A DNA stretch of 64,000 nucleotides from [Synechococcus] sp. NIES-970 (lineage in GTDB: Bacteria > Cyanobacteriota > Cyanobacteriia > Cyanobacteriales > MRBY01): NCBI GenBank assembly GCA_002356215.1, contig AP017959.1, forward strand, positions 372,001 to 436,000. Reading direction: 5' to 3'. Position 1 is the stretch's first letter; the number at the start of each line of letters is the position of its first letter. A model generated the notes under the pieces. The model ran no database searches, was not told the origin of the DNA, and was given only the letters and a program-made list of their open reading frames with translations. The translations under genes and the position numbers were made by a program. Shown here piece by piece: positions 49,054 to 58,753 of the stretch.

Positions 49054-49504
49054 AATGGCAATCAACTTCCCTCAAAAGAAATGAATTTCACCACAATATA
49101 AGTGTGTTTTTATTGTCGCTTATTTCAGCCCAAGAATAAACGATGAAATGGCTTAGATATAGAATATCTATTTGAAAACTTTTGCACTTCTAAGAAAATT
49201 TACGCAACTCTTCCCTGTTCTTAAATATTTTTTAAACTTTGGGGCTCTCTTTTAGGGAGAAATGTAAAAAATCATACATTTTCAAGGAAATAAAAGATCT
49301 TTTAAGTAAAACACAAACCAGTTCAGGATAAGTTATCATCTCTACCTATTCTCAATCATTACCCTTATTATCATCTTTATTGATTACTCTGATGAAACCT
49401 TTGTGGATTTTCCTGGGTCTATGGGGTGATTCAATCGTCTATTCGATAAAAGCTTTGATTGAGACAATCAATTCACTGGGGAAGTTCCCCTAGGGAGAAT
49501 CTAC
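49054..49504. other. AT-rich intergenic region before the STAS gene
   Basis: About 450 bases without an ORF or RNA gene that I can support. It contains a small repeat AGATAT-AGA-ATATCT near 49155-49169 and, just before the STAS gene, a hairpin GGGGAA-G-TTCCCC at 49478-49490 adjoining the ribosome site GGGAG (49493-49497). The promoters of both divergent genes should be here. It has no HIP1 site. Confidence 0.5.
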
Positions 49505-49849
49505 ATGATGGAAATGAGTCGACGGACTGTAGTTTTGCGCCCAAGTCATGCCCTAACCGCCGAAAACTTCGAGGATTTTTGGCGATCGCTCCATGGGGCT
49601 ATTCATGGTGAAGAAACCACAGAAATCCTGGTTGATTTGCATCAAGTCGAGTTCATTGACAGTGCGGTAGCAGTGGTATTGGGCCAAGGGGCCAAGTTAG
49701 CAGAGGCCCATGGAAAGCGCTTGGGATGCTCCGGCGGCAATTACCAGGTGCGCATGGTGCTAGAGGTCACAGGCATGGAGCAATTCGTCACAATTTTTGG
49801 GGATGAAAGTGAATTTTTCGGAGACATTGCCCCTTTGATGGCAGCCTAA
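49505..49849 (+). CDS. STAS-domain protein (anti-sigma factor antagonist-like)
   Basis: A 114-residue single STAS domain. The core VDLHQVEFIDSAVAVVLGQG contains the DS pair at the place where SpoIIAA-type proteins carry the phosphorylated Ser (residue 58), followed by a Cys-containing loop. Such proteins act in partner switching with anti-sigma kinases. No kinase gene is adjacent. Start at the ATG at 49505, 7 bases after GGGAG; a hairpin abuts this site. Confidence 0.8.
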   Translation: MMEMSRRTVVLRPSHALTAENFEDFWRSLHGAIHGEETTEILVDLHQVEFIDSAVAVVLGQGAKLAEAHGKRLGCSGGNYQVRMVLEVTGMEQFVTIFGDESEFFGDIAPLMAA

Positions 49850-49920
49850 GATCCCACGAACTCTCCGGTATAATGGGGGACTGAATTGCTTTCCTTAACT
49901 CCCTTGGAGGTTCATCACCT

Positions 49921-52545
49921 GTGGCAATGGCTCCCTGTCTTCCCCAACCTGCTGATTATGAAGCGCTAATTACGACGGATATTTTCAAGCCAGCCCGTTA
50001 TCTCGGTAATGAATTAGGGGCAGTTCATAAGCCTTGGGACGAAGCGCTCATCCGCTGGGTACTGACTTATCCAGAGGTCTATGAAGTGGGGTCCTCTAAT
50101 CTGGGTCATATCTTGCTCTACAACGTGATCAATGCCCAACCCCGCCAATTGTGCGATCGCACCTATCTGCCTGCCGCTGACCTGAGCGAAAAATTAAAAG
50201 AAAAAAATCTGCCCTTGTTTGCCCTCGAATCCAGGCGATCGCTCCAAGAGTTTGACATCCTCGGCTTTAGTTTGAGCTATGAACTGGGAGCAACCAATAT
50301 TCTCGAAATGCTCTCCCTGGCCCAAATTCCCCTCACCTGGCAGGAACGGGAAGCGGAAGATTATCCCTTCATTTTTGCTGGGGGACAAACGGCCACTTCC
50401 AACCCCGAACCCTACGCCGACTTTTTTGATTTCATCGTTCTGGGTGATGGAGAAGAGCTCCTACCGGAAGTGGGTTTTGTTTTAGAAGAAGCCAAGATTA
50501 ATGGTTTAACGAAGGAAGCAACCCTATTGGATCTGGCCCAAGTGCCTGGGGTTTATGTGCCCCGCTTTTATGAAATGGCGGCGGATGGCTCTGTGCATCC
50601 AACCCGCCCGGAAGTGCCCAAACGAATTTTGCGCCGCGTTGCCACGCCAATTCCGGCCTACTCCATCGGCCTCGTCCCCTATATCGAAACAATCCACGAT
50701 CGCCTGACGGTGGAAATTCGCCGCGGTTGTACCCGGGGTTGCCGGTTTTGCCAACCGGGAATGCTCACACGGCCCGCGACAGATGTGGAACCAGAAAAGG
50801 TGGTTGATGCCATTGAGCAAGGCATGCGGGCGACGGGTTACAACGAATTTTCTCTCCTTTCTCTCAGTTGCTCCGATTACTTGTCCTTACCTGCGGTGGG
50901 GGTCGAGATCAAAAATCGCCTCAAGGACGAAAATATTTCCCTGTCGCTACCCAGTCAGCGGGTTGATCGCTTTGATGAAAATATCGCCAACATTATCGGT
51001 GGCACACGCAAATCAGGTTTAACCTTTGCGCCCGAGGCTGGCACCCAACGGATGCGGGATGTGATTAATAAAGGTTTGACCAACGAAGAACTGCTCAGGG
51101 GCATCCAAACGGCGGTGAAAGAGGGCTGGGATAAGGTCAAGCTTTATTTCATGATTGGTCTGCCTGGGGAAACGGATCTGGATGTGCTGGGCATTGCGGA
51201 AACGGTGCAGTGGCTACGCCGGGAATGCGCCAATCTCAGTAACCGTCGCCTGAATTTCAACATCACCATTTCTAATTTCACGCCTAAACCCCATACGCCT
51301 TTCCAGTGGCATTCCGTTTCTACGGCGGAATTTAAACGCAAACAGGAGCTGTTACGGGAAGCTTTCCGACCGATCCGGGGTGTGAAGGTGAACTACACCG
51401 ATGTGCGAATTTCGGCCATGGAGGACTTTGTTGGTCGGGGCGATCGCCGACTGGGAAAAGTCGTCCGCCGCGCCTGGGAGCTGGGGGCGGGGATGGATTC
51501 CTGGTGGGAAAATTTAGCCAAAGCCTATGGCGCTTGGGAGCAGGCGATCGCCGAATCAGACCTTACTTGGAAATATCGCAAAGTCGAAAGTGGCGAGTGG
51601 AATGTCTTTGAGACCATCGACAATGATCCCCTCGATGCGCCTTTACCCTGGGACCACCTGAATACAGGCATTGACAAGCAATGGTTGAAAGATGATCTCC
51701 AGCGGGCCCTCGAAGCGGCGATCGTCCCTGACTGCGCCTTTGATGGCTGTTCCCACTGCGGCGTTTGTAGTACTGATTTTGGTCACAATATCGTTTACCA
51801 ACCGCCCGAAATCCCGGAATTTGTCGGTCAATTTCAAAAGGATCAAGAGCGTCTGCAACGGCTCCGGGTCCGGTTTGGCAAACAGGGGGACATGCGCTTG
51901 GTGAGCCACCTGGATTTAGTCCGCCTCTTTGACCGGGCCGTGCGCCGTGCTTCGATTCCTGTGGCTTTTACCAACGGTTTTCACCCCAGTCCCCGCATTT
52001 CCATCGCCAATGCTCTTACTTTAGGGGCGACCAGTACTGGGGAAATTATCGATTTTGAGCTGCGCCAGATTCTGGGTTTAGAAGATTTCCGCCGACGCTT
52101 GGCGGAACAGCTGCCCGTGGATATGCCCATCTACCACATCGAAGAAGTGCCCGTCCACTCCAAGGCAGCAACGGCGCTGCTCACGGAAGCAGAATACCTC
52201 ATCGATCTAGCCACCGATGAACCGGTGACCGCTGAACAGTGGGAAGCCTGGCTGGAAACCATCCGCCAGACCCCGGAAATTTTCCTAGAAAAGAAAACTA
52301 AATCTGGCAAGACAAAGCAGCTCAATCTCCGGGAAATGCTGACGGCGATCGCCCTCGAAAAAGTGATTAGTCCCACCCAAGTTCAACTCCGTTATCGCGG
52401 CAGTTGTCGCAATGATGGCACTTTATTACAAGCAGATCACATTGTTCACATGTTGACCCAACTGACCGGGGTAACCTACGAACTCCGCCAGACCCACCGC
52501 GCCCAAATGTTCCTCCAGGAGGAGAGCGCCGCCTCTGCCAACTAG
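49921..52545 (+). CDS. Large radical SAM protein (TIGR03960 fused to TIGR03936/DUF2344)
   Basis: An 874-residue protein starting at a GTG with GGAGG 10 bases upstream. The N-terminal B12-binding-like part (about residues 60-190) is followed by a radical SAM core with CTRGCRFCQPGM (cluster CxxxCxxC, about residues 270-281) and PAEAGTQRMRDVINKGLT-like segments (about 371-389). The C-terminal domain of about 230 residues begins QRLRVRFGKQGDMRLVSHLD and fits DUF2344. Functions proposed for the family are uncertain. Two Cys pairs lie between the domains (CAFDGCSHCGVC). Confidence 0.87.
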   Translation: MAMAPCLPQPADYEALITTDIFKPARYLGNELGAVHKPWDEALIRWVLTYPEVYEVGSSNLGHILLYNVINAQPRQLCDRTYLPAADLSEKLKEKNLPLFALESRRSLQEFDILGFSLSYELGATNILEMLSLAQIPLTWQEREAEDYPFIFAGGQTATSNPEPYADFFDFIVLGDGEELLPEVGFVLEEAKINGLTKEATLLDLAQVPGVYVPRFYEMAADGSVHPTRPEVPKRILRRVATPIPAYSIGLVPYIETIHDRLTVEIRRGCTRGCRFCQPGMLTRPATDVEPEKVVDAIEQGMRATGYNEFSLLSLSCSDYLSLPAVGVEIKNRLKDENISLSLPSQRVDRFDENIANIIGGTRKSGLTFAPEAGTQRMRDVINKGLTNEELLRGIQTAVKEGWDKVKLYFMIGLPGETDLDVLGIAETVQWLRRECANLSNRRLNFNITISNFTPKPHTPFQWHSVSTAEFKRKQELLREAFRPIRGVKVNYTDVRISAMEDFVGRGDRRLGKVVRRAWELGAGMDSWWENLAKAYGAWEQAIAESDLTWKYRKVESGEWNVFETIDNDPLDAPLPWDHLNTGIDKQWLKDDLQRALEAAIVPDCAFDGCSHCGVCSTDFGHNIVYQPPEIPEFVGQFQKDQERLQRLRVRFGKQGDMRLVSHLDLVRLFDRAVRRASIPVAFTNGFHPSPRISIANALTLGATSTGEIIDFELRQILGLEDFRRRLAEQLPVDMPIYHIEEVPVHSKAATALLTEAEYLIDLATDEPVTAEQWEAWLETIRQTPEIFLEKKTKSGKTKQLNLREMLTAIALEKVISPTQVQLRYRGSCRNDGTLLQADHIVHMLTQLTGVTYELRQTHRAQMFLQEESAASAN

Positions 52546-52560
52546 TAATCACCCCACTCA

Positions 52561-53790
52561 CTATGGTGTCTCGGTTAAGGCGAGAAACTGTTCTGCGGCT
52601 TCACGCATGGCCGGGGCGATCGCCTGGAGATCTTCCCGGTTGGCGAGGTAGGTATCAAGGGCATTCATCGGGTCAAGGGATTCACCGAGGCCCAACTCTG
52701 GCAGGCGAGGGCGGGACAATTGGCTGACTAGTTCTGCCTGGAGGAAAACTTGGTGGGCAGAATTTAAACTTTTTCTTAGGGTGCGTAGGTTAATCTGGTC
52801 ACTTTGCTCCGGGCGGATTTTATAAATTAAGCGCACGACCCGATCTACTACAGGGAATTGCTGAATTTCTGCGAGAATATCCGCCTCTGGTTGCTCTGAT
52901 TCACTGACATCGATTTTGATGGTGAGAAACTCGCGGACAGGCAAAGGGAAAAATTTCCAGTCGGTTTGACCTTTACTGAGTTTGATTAATACATAGCCTT
53001 TATCTTCTTTTTCTTCGCTGAAATCCACCCGTTCGATGCTGCCGGGATAAACAATCGGCGGATTGTTGTTGGGGTTAAGATTTTGGTGGCGGTGCACATG
53101 GCCAAGGGCCACATAGTCTAGTTCGGGGCGGTTGAGAAAAGCAACGGGAATATTAAAGCCTTTGCCCACAGCCAGCAACCTTTCTGCCCCCAAGTTGGCC
53201 CGGTCTGCCATCAGGTGGCCGACGAGGATGGCAGGAATGTTGGGATCAAGACGCCGAATTTCGGCTTCGAGGATGGGTTCAAGTTTACTGAGGAGAATTT
53301 GGTGGATTTCGTTGAGGGGTTTGCCTTCGGTTTCTTGTTTCGTTAGCAGGGTGGCTTGGTTGAGCCAGGGCAGGGTGATAATTTGTAGCGGCCCTTTCGC
53401 CAGTTCTAAGGTGTGGGTCTTTAGGCGATCGCCCACGATAAAACCTGGCACAGCAAGGGTGCGATAGATATTTAAACTGGCGCCTCCACTCCCCTGGGAA
53501 TATTGATCGTGGTTGCCGACGACAAGGACAGCCGGAATATTGTGAGCCACAAGGCGGCGAAATTGCCCCGCAAAAGCCTCATGGATATAGGGGGCTGGGG
53601 TGGCATCGGGAAAGGCATCCCCGGCGAAAATCACCAGATCGACAGGTTCGGCGATCGCCCGGTCAATACAAAGACCAAGGGTCCGCTCAAAATCTTCGAG
53701 GCGCGAATTCAAGCCTGTTTCTGGATTCACTTGACCATGGGAGAAACCGCTTCCCATGTGAATATCTGCAAAGTGAAGAATTTTGAACAT
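52561..53790 (-). CDS. SbcD/Mre11-type DNA repair exonuclease
   Basis: A 409-residue metallophosphoesterase. Metal-binding motifs of Mre11 are present in order: HFADIHMGSG (about residues 6-15), IFAGDAFPD (about 54-62), VLVVGNHDQYS (about 93-103), ILVGHLMADRANLGAE, and VALGHVHRHQ (about 226-235). It should nick or resect DNA ends together with an SbcC-type ATPase, which is not next to it. It converges on the radical SAM gene with a 15-base gap. Confidence 0.88.
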   Translation of the reverse strand: MFKILHFADIHMGSGFSHGQVNPETGLNSRLEDFERTLGLCIDRAIAEPVDLVIFAGDAFPDATPAPYIHEAFAGQFRRLVAHNIPAVLVVGNHDQYSQGSGGASLNIYRTLAVPGFIVGDRLKTHTLELAKGPLQIITLPWLNQATLLTKQETEGKPLNEIHQILLSKLEPILEAEIRRLDPNIPAILVGHLMADRANLGAERLLAVGKGFNIPVAFLNRPELDYVALGHVHRHQNLNPNNNPPIVYPGSIERVDFSEEKEDKGYVLIKLSKGQTDWKFFPLPVREFLTIKIDVSESEQPEADILAEIQQFPVVDRVVRLIYKIRPEQSDQINLRTLRKSLNSAHQVFLQAELVSQLSRPRLPELGLGESLDPMNALDTYLANREDLQAIAPAMREAAEQFLALTETP

Positions 53791-53822
53791 CGCGGCGGTG
53801 GTTTAATTTTTTATTTCCTACA

Positions 53823-55367
53823 ATGGAAGGCGATCGCCCTCCCCATCATAGTATGTCTAACCGCTGTGAGTCTGAAGTTCCGGTCTGTGAGCGCCCTCGT
53901 CTGAAGCGGGCCCGTCTCCCCCAGCCCGAAGGCCCAGAACAAGAGGCGGTGTCTTATCTCCAAGCCTTCTTAAAAACAGCGGGATTTTTGCCCCGTTCAG
54001 CAGCGATTAACGGTATTTTCAATCGTCCGACAGAGGCGGCCTTACGGTCTTTCCAGCAGGCGAACAAGCTGGCAAAAACCGGTATCGTAGACCATCACAC
54101 TTGGCAAAGCATTGAGCGCTATCGGCAGCTTTTTTTGACCCCAGTGGGAACAGCCGAGCACCCACCGCAACATCCAGCATCCAAGGCGATCGCCCCGGCA
54201 GCTATTTCCCCCAAAGAGTCTTTCCCTTCAGTGGTTCAGCGCCATCAAGAAAAAGTCCTCCTGCGTCGGGGGGCTGGGTTTGAAATTTCGCCCCAACAGC
54301 AAGCGGTATATTACTTACAAAAATTGCTCCAACGGGGTTTATTTTTGCCAGAAAATGCCAAGCTAGATGGAAAATTCGGGCGTCAAACAGAAAATGGCGT
54401 GAAGTTTTTTCAGGTGCGCCAAAAGCTCGTTGCCGACGGTATTGTCGGGCCATCCACCTGGGAAGCTTTAGAAAATTTTGTCCATCACCAGGAGGCGATC
54501 GCCCATCGATATATAACCCTCCAGGACTCCCAGGACGGTGCATTTCAGCCCCAGCAGCACCGCTATCCGAGGTTGAGACGGGGAGACGGTATAACAACGC
54601 CCCAGCTCCAAGGGCCCGTGCGTCAGCTCCAAACCCATCTCCAAAAAATTGATCCCCCCTCTCCCCTCACCGTGGATGGTCAATTCGGATTATTGACGGA
54701 ACAGATGGTCAAACACTTCCAGGCTTTGCGGGGGCTCACCGTAGATGGGATTGTCGGGAGCCAGACTTGGATGACGCTACTAGACCATTGGGTGGAAGTC
54801 TATCCCCCCCTACGGCCCCTAGTGGCCCATGGCGATCGCTTACTACAATATCTTGCCCAAGACTCCCTCCAGGATGCTGCCCGCCAAACCGTTCCTATCC
54901 TTCTAGAAACCTGTCAGCACTGTGGCATTGATGAGCCGGCCCAGGTGGCCTATATACTCGCCACCGCCTACTATGAAGGGGCATTTGGCAAGGCTCTCTT
55001 TGAGCTGCATCCCAGTAGCCACCGGGAAGGGCGTCATGATCTGGGCAATATTCAACCAGGGGACGGCCTGCGTTACCAAGGCCGGGGCTTTGTAAAAATT
55101 GTTGGGCGGTTAAACTACACCCGTTGGGGCGATCGCCTGGGGGTGAATCTCTTAGATCATCCAGGCTTCGCGGCCGAACCGAAACTCGCTGCTATAATCT
55201 TGATTCTGGGGATGCGAGATGGTTCCTTTACGGGGCATAAATTAGACGATTATCTCAAAGGCGATCGCCAAGATTTTTACCAAGCCCGCCGCATTGTCGC
55301 TGATCTTGATTCCCAAGCCGAGGCGATCGCCCAATCTGCCGTTGATTTCCTAAAGGTGTTCCATTGA
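53823..55367 (+). CDS. Peptidoglycan hydrolase-like protein: three PG_binding_1 domains and a GH19-like domain
   Basis: A protein of about 504-514 residues (start at the ATG at 53823 or 53853). Three PG_binding_1 domains lie at about residues 33-98 ([13 protein letters not shown]), 155-220 ([14 protein letters not shown]) and 260-325 ([14 protein letters not shown]). The last 180 residues resemble the lysozyme-like GH19 chitinase fold, with [14 protein letters not shown] and [20 protein letters not shown]-type segments. No signal peptide is seen in frame, unusual for a wall enzyme. The map gene overlaps its stop by 4 bases, so they are coupled. Confidence 0.75.
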   Translation: MEGDRPPHHSMSNRCESEVPVCERPRLKRARLPQPEGPEQEAVSYLQAFLKTAGFLPRSAAINGIFNRPTEAALRSFQQANKLAKTGIVDHHTWQSIERYRQLFLTPVGTAEHPPQHPASKAIAPAAISPKESFPSVVQRHQEKVLLRRGAGFEISPQQQAVYYLQKLLQRGLFLPENAKLDGKFGRQTENGVKFFQVRQKLVADGIVGPSTWEALENFVHHQEAIAHRYITLQDSQDGAFQPQQHRYPRLRRGDGITTPQLQGPVRQLQTHLQKIDPPSPLTVDGQFGLLTEQMVKHFQALRGLTVDGIVGSQTWMTLLDHWVEVYPPLRPLVAHGDRLLQYLAQDSLQDAARQTVPILLETCQHCGIDEPAQVAYILATAYYEGAFGKALFELHPSSHREGRHDLGNIQPGDGLRYQGRGFVKIVGRLNYTRWGDRLGVNLLDHPGFAAEPKLAAIILILGMRDGSFTGHKLDDYLKGDRQDFYQARRIVADLDSQAEAIAQSAVDFLKVFH

Positions 55368-56206
55368 GACGAATTTTTAACCTCCTTACTCCCCCAGCGC
55401 CCAAAGAACAGATCGGCCTACCTAACCGTCGGAAAAAAAGCAAAATTAAGATCAAAACCGCCGCTGAAATTGAGATCATGCGCCAATCGTCGCGGATTGT
55501 GGCTACGGTCCTCAAGGAAATTAGTGAGCTGCTCAAACCCGGCATGACCACCCTCGAAGTAGACGCCTACGCCGAACAGCGAATCAGAGAGATGGGCGCA
55601 ACACCGAGTTTTAAGGGCTATTACGGCTTTACCGGCTCTATTTGTATTTCGATCAATGATGAAGTGGTCCATGGCATTCCCCGGGCCGACAAACGCATTC
55701 ACCAAGGGGACATCGTCAAAGTCGACACGGGTGCTTTTTTCAAGGGTTACCACGGCGATTCTTGCATTACGGTGGGGGTCGGTAAAAAAATCAAACCTGC
55801 GGCCCTGCGTCTGATGCAAGCGGCCGAGGAAGCCCTCTACAAAGGCATTGACCAGGTTAAAGCAGGGAATAGTCTCCTTGATATTGCTGGGGCCGTCGAA
55901 GATCACGTGCAGAGCTATGGCTACCATGTGGTGGAAGATTTCACCGGCCATGGGGTGGGCGCCGAACTTCATGAAGAACCATCAGTGTTTAACTTCCGCA
56001 CCCGCGATCTGCCCAATGTGGTCTTGGAAGCAGGCATGGTCTTGGCGATCGAGCCGATTGTCAATGCAAAAACCAAGGAAACAATCACCCTCGATGATAA
56101 ATGGACGGTGATCACCCCCGATAAGTCTCTGTCAGCTCAGTTTGAACATACGGTGCTGGTCACGGAAACGGGCTATGAGATCTTGACGGACCGCAATTTG
56201 GTGTAG
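55364..56206 (+). CDS. map: Methionine aminopeptidase type I
   Basis: A 280-residue enzyme removing N-terminal Met. The start is a TTG overlapping the previous stop (TTGA), giving a Lys/Arg-rich N-terminal extension of about 35 residues, as in other cyanobacterial copies. Metal ligands appear in [19 protein letters not shown] (two Asp), [14 protein letters not shown] (His), LAIEPI (Glu) and [11 protein letters not shown] (Glu). The first ATG in frame would cut into the conserved start [12 protein letters not shown], so TTG is preferred. Confidence 0.92.
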   Translation: MRRIFNLLTPPAPKEQIGLPNRRKKSKIKIKTAAEIEIMRQSSRIVATVLKEISELLKPGMTTLEVDAYAEQRIREMGATPSFKGYYGFTGSICISINDEVVHGIPRADKRIHQGDIVKVDTGAFFKGYHGDSCITVGVGKKIKPAALRLMQAAEEALYKGIDQVKAGNSLLDIAGAVEDHVQSYGYHVVEDFTGHGVGAELHEEPSVFNFRTRDLPNVVLEAGMVLAIEPIVNAKTKETITLDDKWTVITPDKSLSAQFEHTVLVTETGYEILTDRNLV

Positions 56207-56251
56207 GGAATCCCAAAAACCCAAAAAACTCAATACAATGGGCTGCATCGT

Positions 56252-57598
56252 GTGTGGAATGTCGCTATGTTTTTCCTTCCTTTCTTTGTGGCCCAGGCCC
56301 AAGCGCCGGAACCTGTTGAAATCGTCCGTCCCCAGGAAGTGCGGGTATTACCAGGACAACTAGACTCAACCCCAGTCTTTAATAGCAACAGCCCAGAAAA
56401 GGTGCTAGGAGAAGGTATTCTGCTGTCGACCTTTCCACCTGCGGGGAAAACCAATCCTGAGGCCCATCTGGATTTCGCTTTTTCGGGCCGCTTTGATCTG
56501 TTTGCCCACCATGTGGCTGAAGGCTCCCCGGAAGATCTGCGGGATTTGCACATCGGGGCGATCGCCTACAATCCGGGGGATGAGCCAGTTACTTTGTATT
56601 TCCACCACGGTGCGAGCTACTTGAGCCAACCGGATGCCCCTTTTGTTACCCTTGAGGCCCAAGTCCCGAATCCGAGGGGAACAGTCTATGCGGGGCCTGG
56701 TAGCCGGGTGATGGATGACTTACTGCGTCGTCGTCTCCAGGATATTTTCCCCAAGCAACTGACGATCGCCCCCCAGAGCTATGAAATGATTTTTGATCTG
56801 CCGATTCCGGTGAAAGAGTTGACACCGCCCCTCAACGGCCGCTCCACATATCTGGAACTCACGAGCACCGGGCCACTCCACATCGCGAGTTTGGCGCTAT
56901 TTGAAAAGGATGATGCCGAAGGCAACCTGCGTCCCCCCACCTTCGAAGAATGGCAAGCCCTCGTGGAAACAGGTGACTTGTCTACCCCACGCGATCGCGT
57001 TCCTAGTGTGCCTGGAGAGCCCGGGGCCCTGATCTATGGTCGGGTAGCCGGGGTTTCTGAAGGTGGCACCTGGCGTACCCAGATTTACGATACTCCCACC
57101 TGGGATCTGACCATTCCCGCGTCAGGGGAAACGTTTTCCTATGGTATTAGTACCCTCGTTGGCGGTAGCCATGGTACGGGGCAAATCCAAACAGCAGAAA
57201 TGCTGCGACGCTACCCAGACACCGCCTATGCCGCCCATGGAAACTATGGGGTGTTTTATGATTTAACGTTGCCCCTCCATAATCCGACGGAGCAGAACCA
57301 GACCGTCACCATTGCCCTCGAAACCCCCATTAAGCAGGAAGCCACCAACGAAGCCCTCAGATTTTTTGATCCTTTGCCGACGGCGACCTTTTTCCGGGGG
57401 CCGGTGCGGGTCAACTACCGTGATGATCAAGGCCGTCTGCGCACTGACTATTTTCACCTGGTCCAGCGACGGGGTCAGATGGGAGATTCCCTCGTTACCC
57501 TAGAAATGCCCCCAGGCGATCGCCGCTTGATTAATGTCCAACTGCGCTATCCCCCCGATGCGACGCCGCCCCAGGTGCTGACGGTAAAAACTCAGTAA
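56252..57598 (+). CDS. DUF3370 domain-containing exported protein
   Basis: A 448-residue protein of a cyanobacterial family (DUF3370). It starts at a GTG (or the ATG at 56267) and has a short hydrophobic N-terminus (MFFLPFFVAQAQAPEP) with probable signal cleavage after AQA. The remainder is beta-rich and soluble; it includes VRPQEVRVLPGQLDSTPVF, LYFHHGASYLSQPDAP and NYGVFYDLTLPLHNPTEQ. No enzyme motif is seen. Probably periplasmic or cell-surface associated. It follows map by 45 bases. Confidence 0.8.
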   Translation: MWNVAMFFLPFFVAQAQAPEPVEIVRPQEVRVLPGQLDSTPVFNSNSPEKVLGEGILLSTFPPAGKTNPEAHLDFAFSGRFDLFAHHVAEGSPEDLRDLHIGAIAYNPGDEPVTLYFHHGASYLSQPDAPFVTLEAQVPNPRGTVYAGPGSRVMDDLLRRRLQDIFPKQLTIAPQSYEMIFDLPIPVKELTPPLNGRSTYLELTSTGPLHIASLALFEKDDAEGNLRPPTFEEWQALVETGDLSTPRDRVPSVPGEPGALIYGRVAGVSEGGTWRTQIYDTPTWDLTIPASGETFSYGISTLVGGSHGTGQIQTAEMLRRYPDTAYAAHGNYGVFYDLTLPLHNPTEQNQTVTIALETPIKQEATNEALRFFDPLPTATFFRGPVRVNYRDDQGRLRTDYFHLVQRRGQMGDSLVTLEMPPGDRRLINVQLRYPPDATPPQVLTVKTQ

Positions 57599-57599
57599 T

Positions 57600-58094
57600 T
57601 TATCTAGAAATAATCTCTGCCTGAATTTGAGCGATCGCCTCCGTAACTGTCTGGACGCTATGCCACTGACCAGGGGCAATTACTCCGAAAAAAGCGGCAG
57701 TTACTGGGGTAGGCTGCCAAAAAATCACGGGCTTGTGCTGCTTGAGGGCAAGAGCAATCTCTGAGGCTGTCCCCAACCCCATGCCCACTGCGATGACAAC
57801 AGTCGCACTGAGGATATTTACATTGTTTCGACCTTGGCCTAAATCCGTACAGATCGAAATATCGACCCCTGGAGCAATTTCTTTATCATCTGGCCCCGGC
57901 AAAATTCCTACCGTTAGCCCCCCTGCTCCCTGGGCACCTGCCGTGGCCGCGGCCATCACGCCGCTATTTCGGCCTCCTGTCAGCAGAACCCAGCCCTGCT
58001 GGGCGATCGCCTGACCAAGATCGTAGGCGGCGCCCAAATCTTCTGAAGTGGCCCCAGCCCCCGGTCCCATCACGCCAATCATAATTCTGGGCAT
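57600..58094 (-). CDS. TIGR00725 family (LOG-like Rossmann) protein
   Basis: A 164-residue protein from the ATG at 58094 ([15 protein letters not shown]). The pattern resembles the LOG/DprA Rossmann fold: GWVLLTGGRNSGVMAAATAGA (about residues 34-54), NNVNILSATVVIAVGMGLGTASEIALAL (about 91-118). A nucleotide or nucleoside-monophosphate binding role is inferred. Its start overlaps the recR stop by one base (TGATG), so it is translationally coupled to recR. Confidence 0.8.
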   Translation of the reverse strand: MPRIMIGVMGPGAGATSEDLGAAYDLGQAIAQQGWVLLTGGRNSGVMAAATAGAQGAGGLTVGILPGPDDKEIAPGVDISICTDLGQGRNNVNILSATVVIAVGMGLGTASEIALALKQHKPVIFWQPTPVTAAFFGVIAPGQWHSVQTVTEAIAQIQAEIISR

Positions 58095-58687
58095 CAATCT
58101 AATTCCCGCCGCCCTTCCAGAGCCCGCGCTAGGGTGACTTCATCGGCATATTCCAAATCGCCACCCATGGGTAGACCAAAGGCAATGCGGGTCACTTTTG
58201 TAAACGGTCGTAGCAATTGCGCCAGGTAAAGGGTTGTGGTTTCTCCTTCGACGCTGGGATTAATCGCCAAAATTACTTCCTTGGTTTTTTCGGCACTCAC
58301 CCGCTGCACTAGGGCTTGAATGGTTAACTGTTCTGGGCCAATGCCATCCATCGGCGAAATCACGCCCCCCAGAACATGGTACCTACCATGATATTCCCGA
58401 GTTTTCTCTAGGGCGATCACATCTTTCGAATCTGCCACCACACAGATCACTGCCTGCTCCCGCTGGGGGTTACGGCAGATATCACAGATAGAAGTGGCCG
58501 ACAGGTGAAAGCATTTTTGACAAACCCCCACCTGCTTTTTGGCATTTAAGAGGGCTTGGGCAAAAGCTTCCACGTCTTTTTCGGGTCGTTTGAGAATGTG
58601 TAACGCAAGGCGCTGGGCACTTTTGGGGCCGATACCCGGCAGACGCTGGAATTGTTCGATCAGGCGGGCGAGGGGGGGCGTATAAAT
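58094..58687 (-). CDS. recR: Recombination protein RecR, apparently starting at ATT
   Basis: RecR (about 197 residues) works with RecFO to load RecA. From an ATT codon at 58687-58685 the frame reads (I)[19 protein letters not shown], exactly the family N-terminus with its helix-hairpin-helix. It is followed by the Zn finger ([16 protein letters not shown], about residues 57-72) and Toprim domain ([17 protein letters not shown], and [12 protein letters not shown]). No ATG, GTG or TTG lies between that codon and the upstream stop (TGA, 58708-58706), and GGAGG lies 8 bases before the ATT. The first conventional start (GTG at 58573) would remove 38 residues. AUU starts are known for infC and pcnB; a sequencing error is possible. 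Confidence 0.85.
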   Translation of the reverse strand: MYTPPLARLIEQFQRLPGIGPKSAQRLALHILKRPEKDVEAFAQALLNAKKQVGVCQKCFHLSATSICDICRNPQREQAVICVVADSKDVIALEKTREYHGRYHVLGGVISPMDGIGPEQLTIQALVQRVSAEKTKEVILAINPSVEGETTTLYLAQLLRPFTKVTRIAFGLPMGGDLEYADEVTLARALEGRRELD

Positions 58688-58753
58688 GGCGAGTTCCTCC
58701 GGCAGTCAGGACGATTTTTCGAACCTTTATCTTAAAGGGCGATCGCCTCTGGG

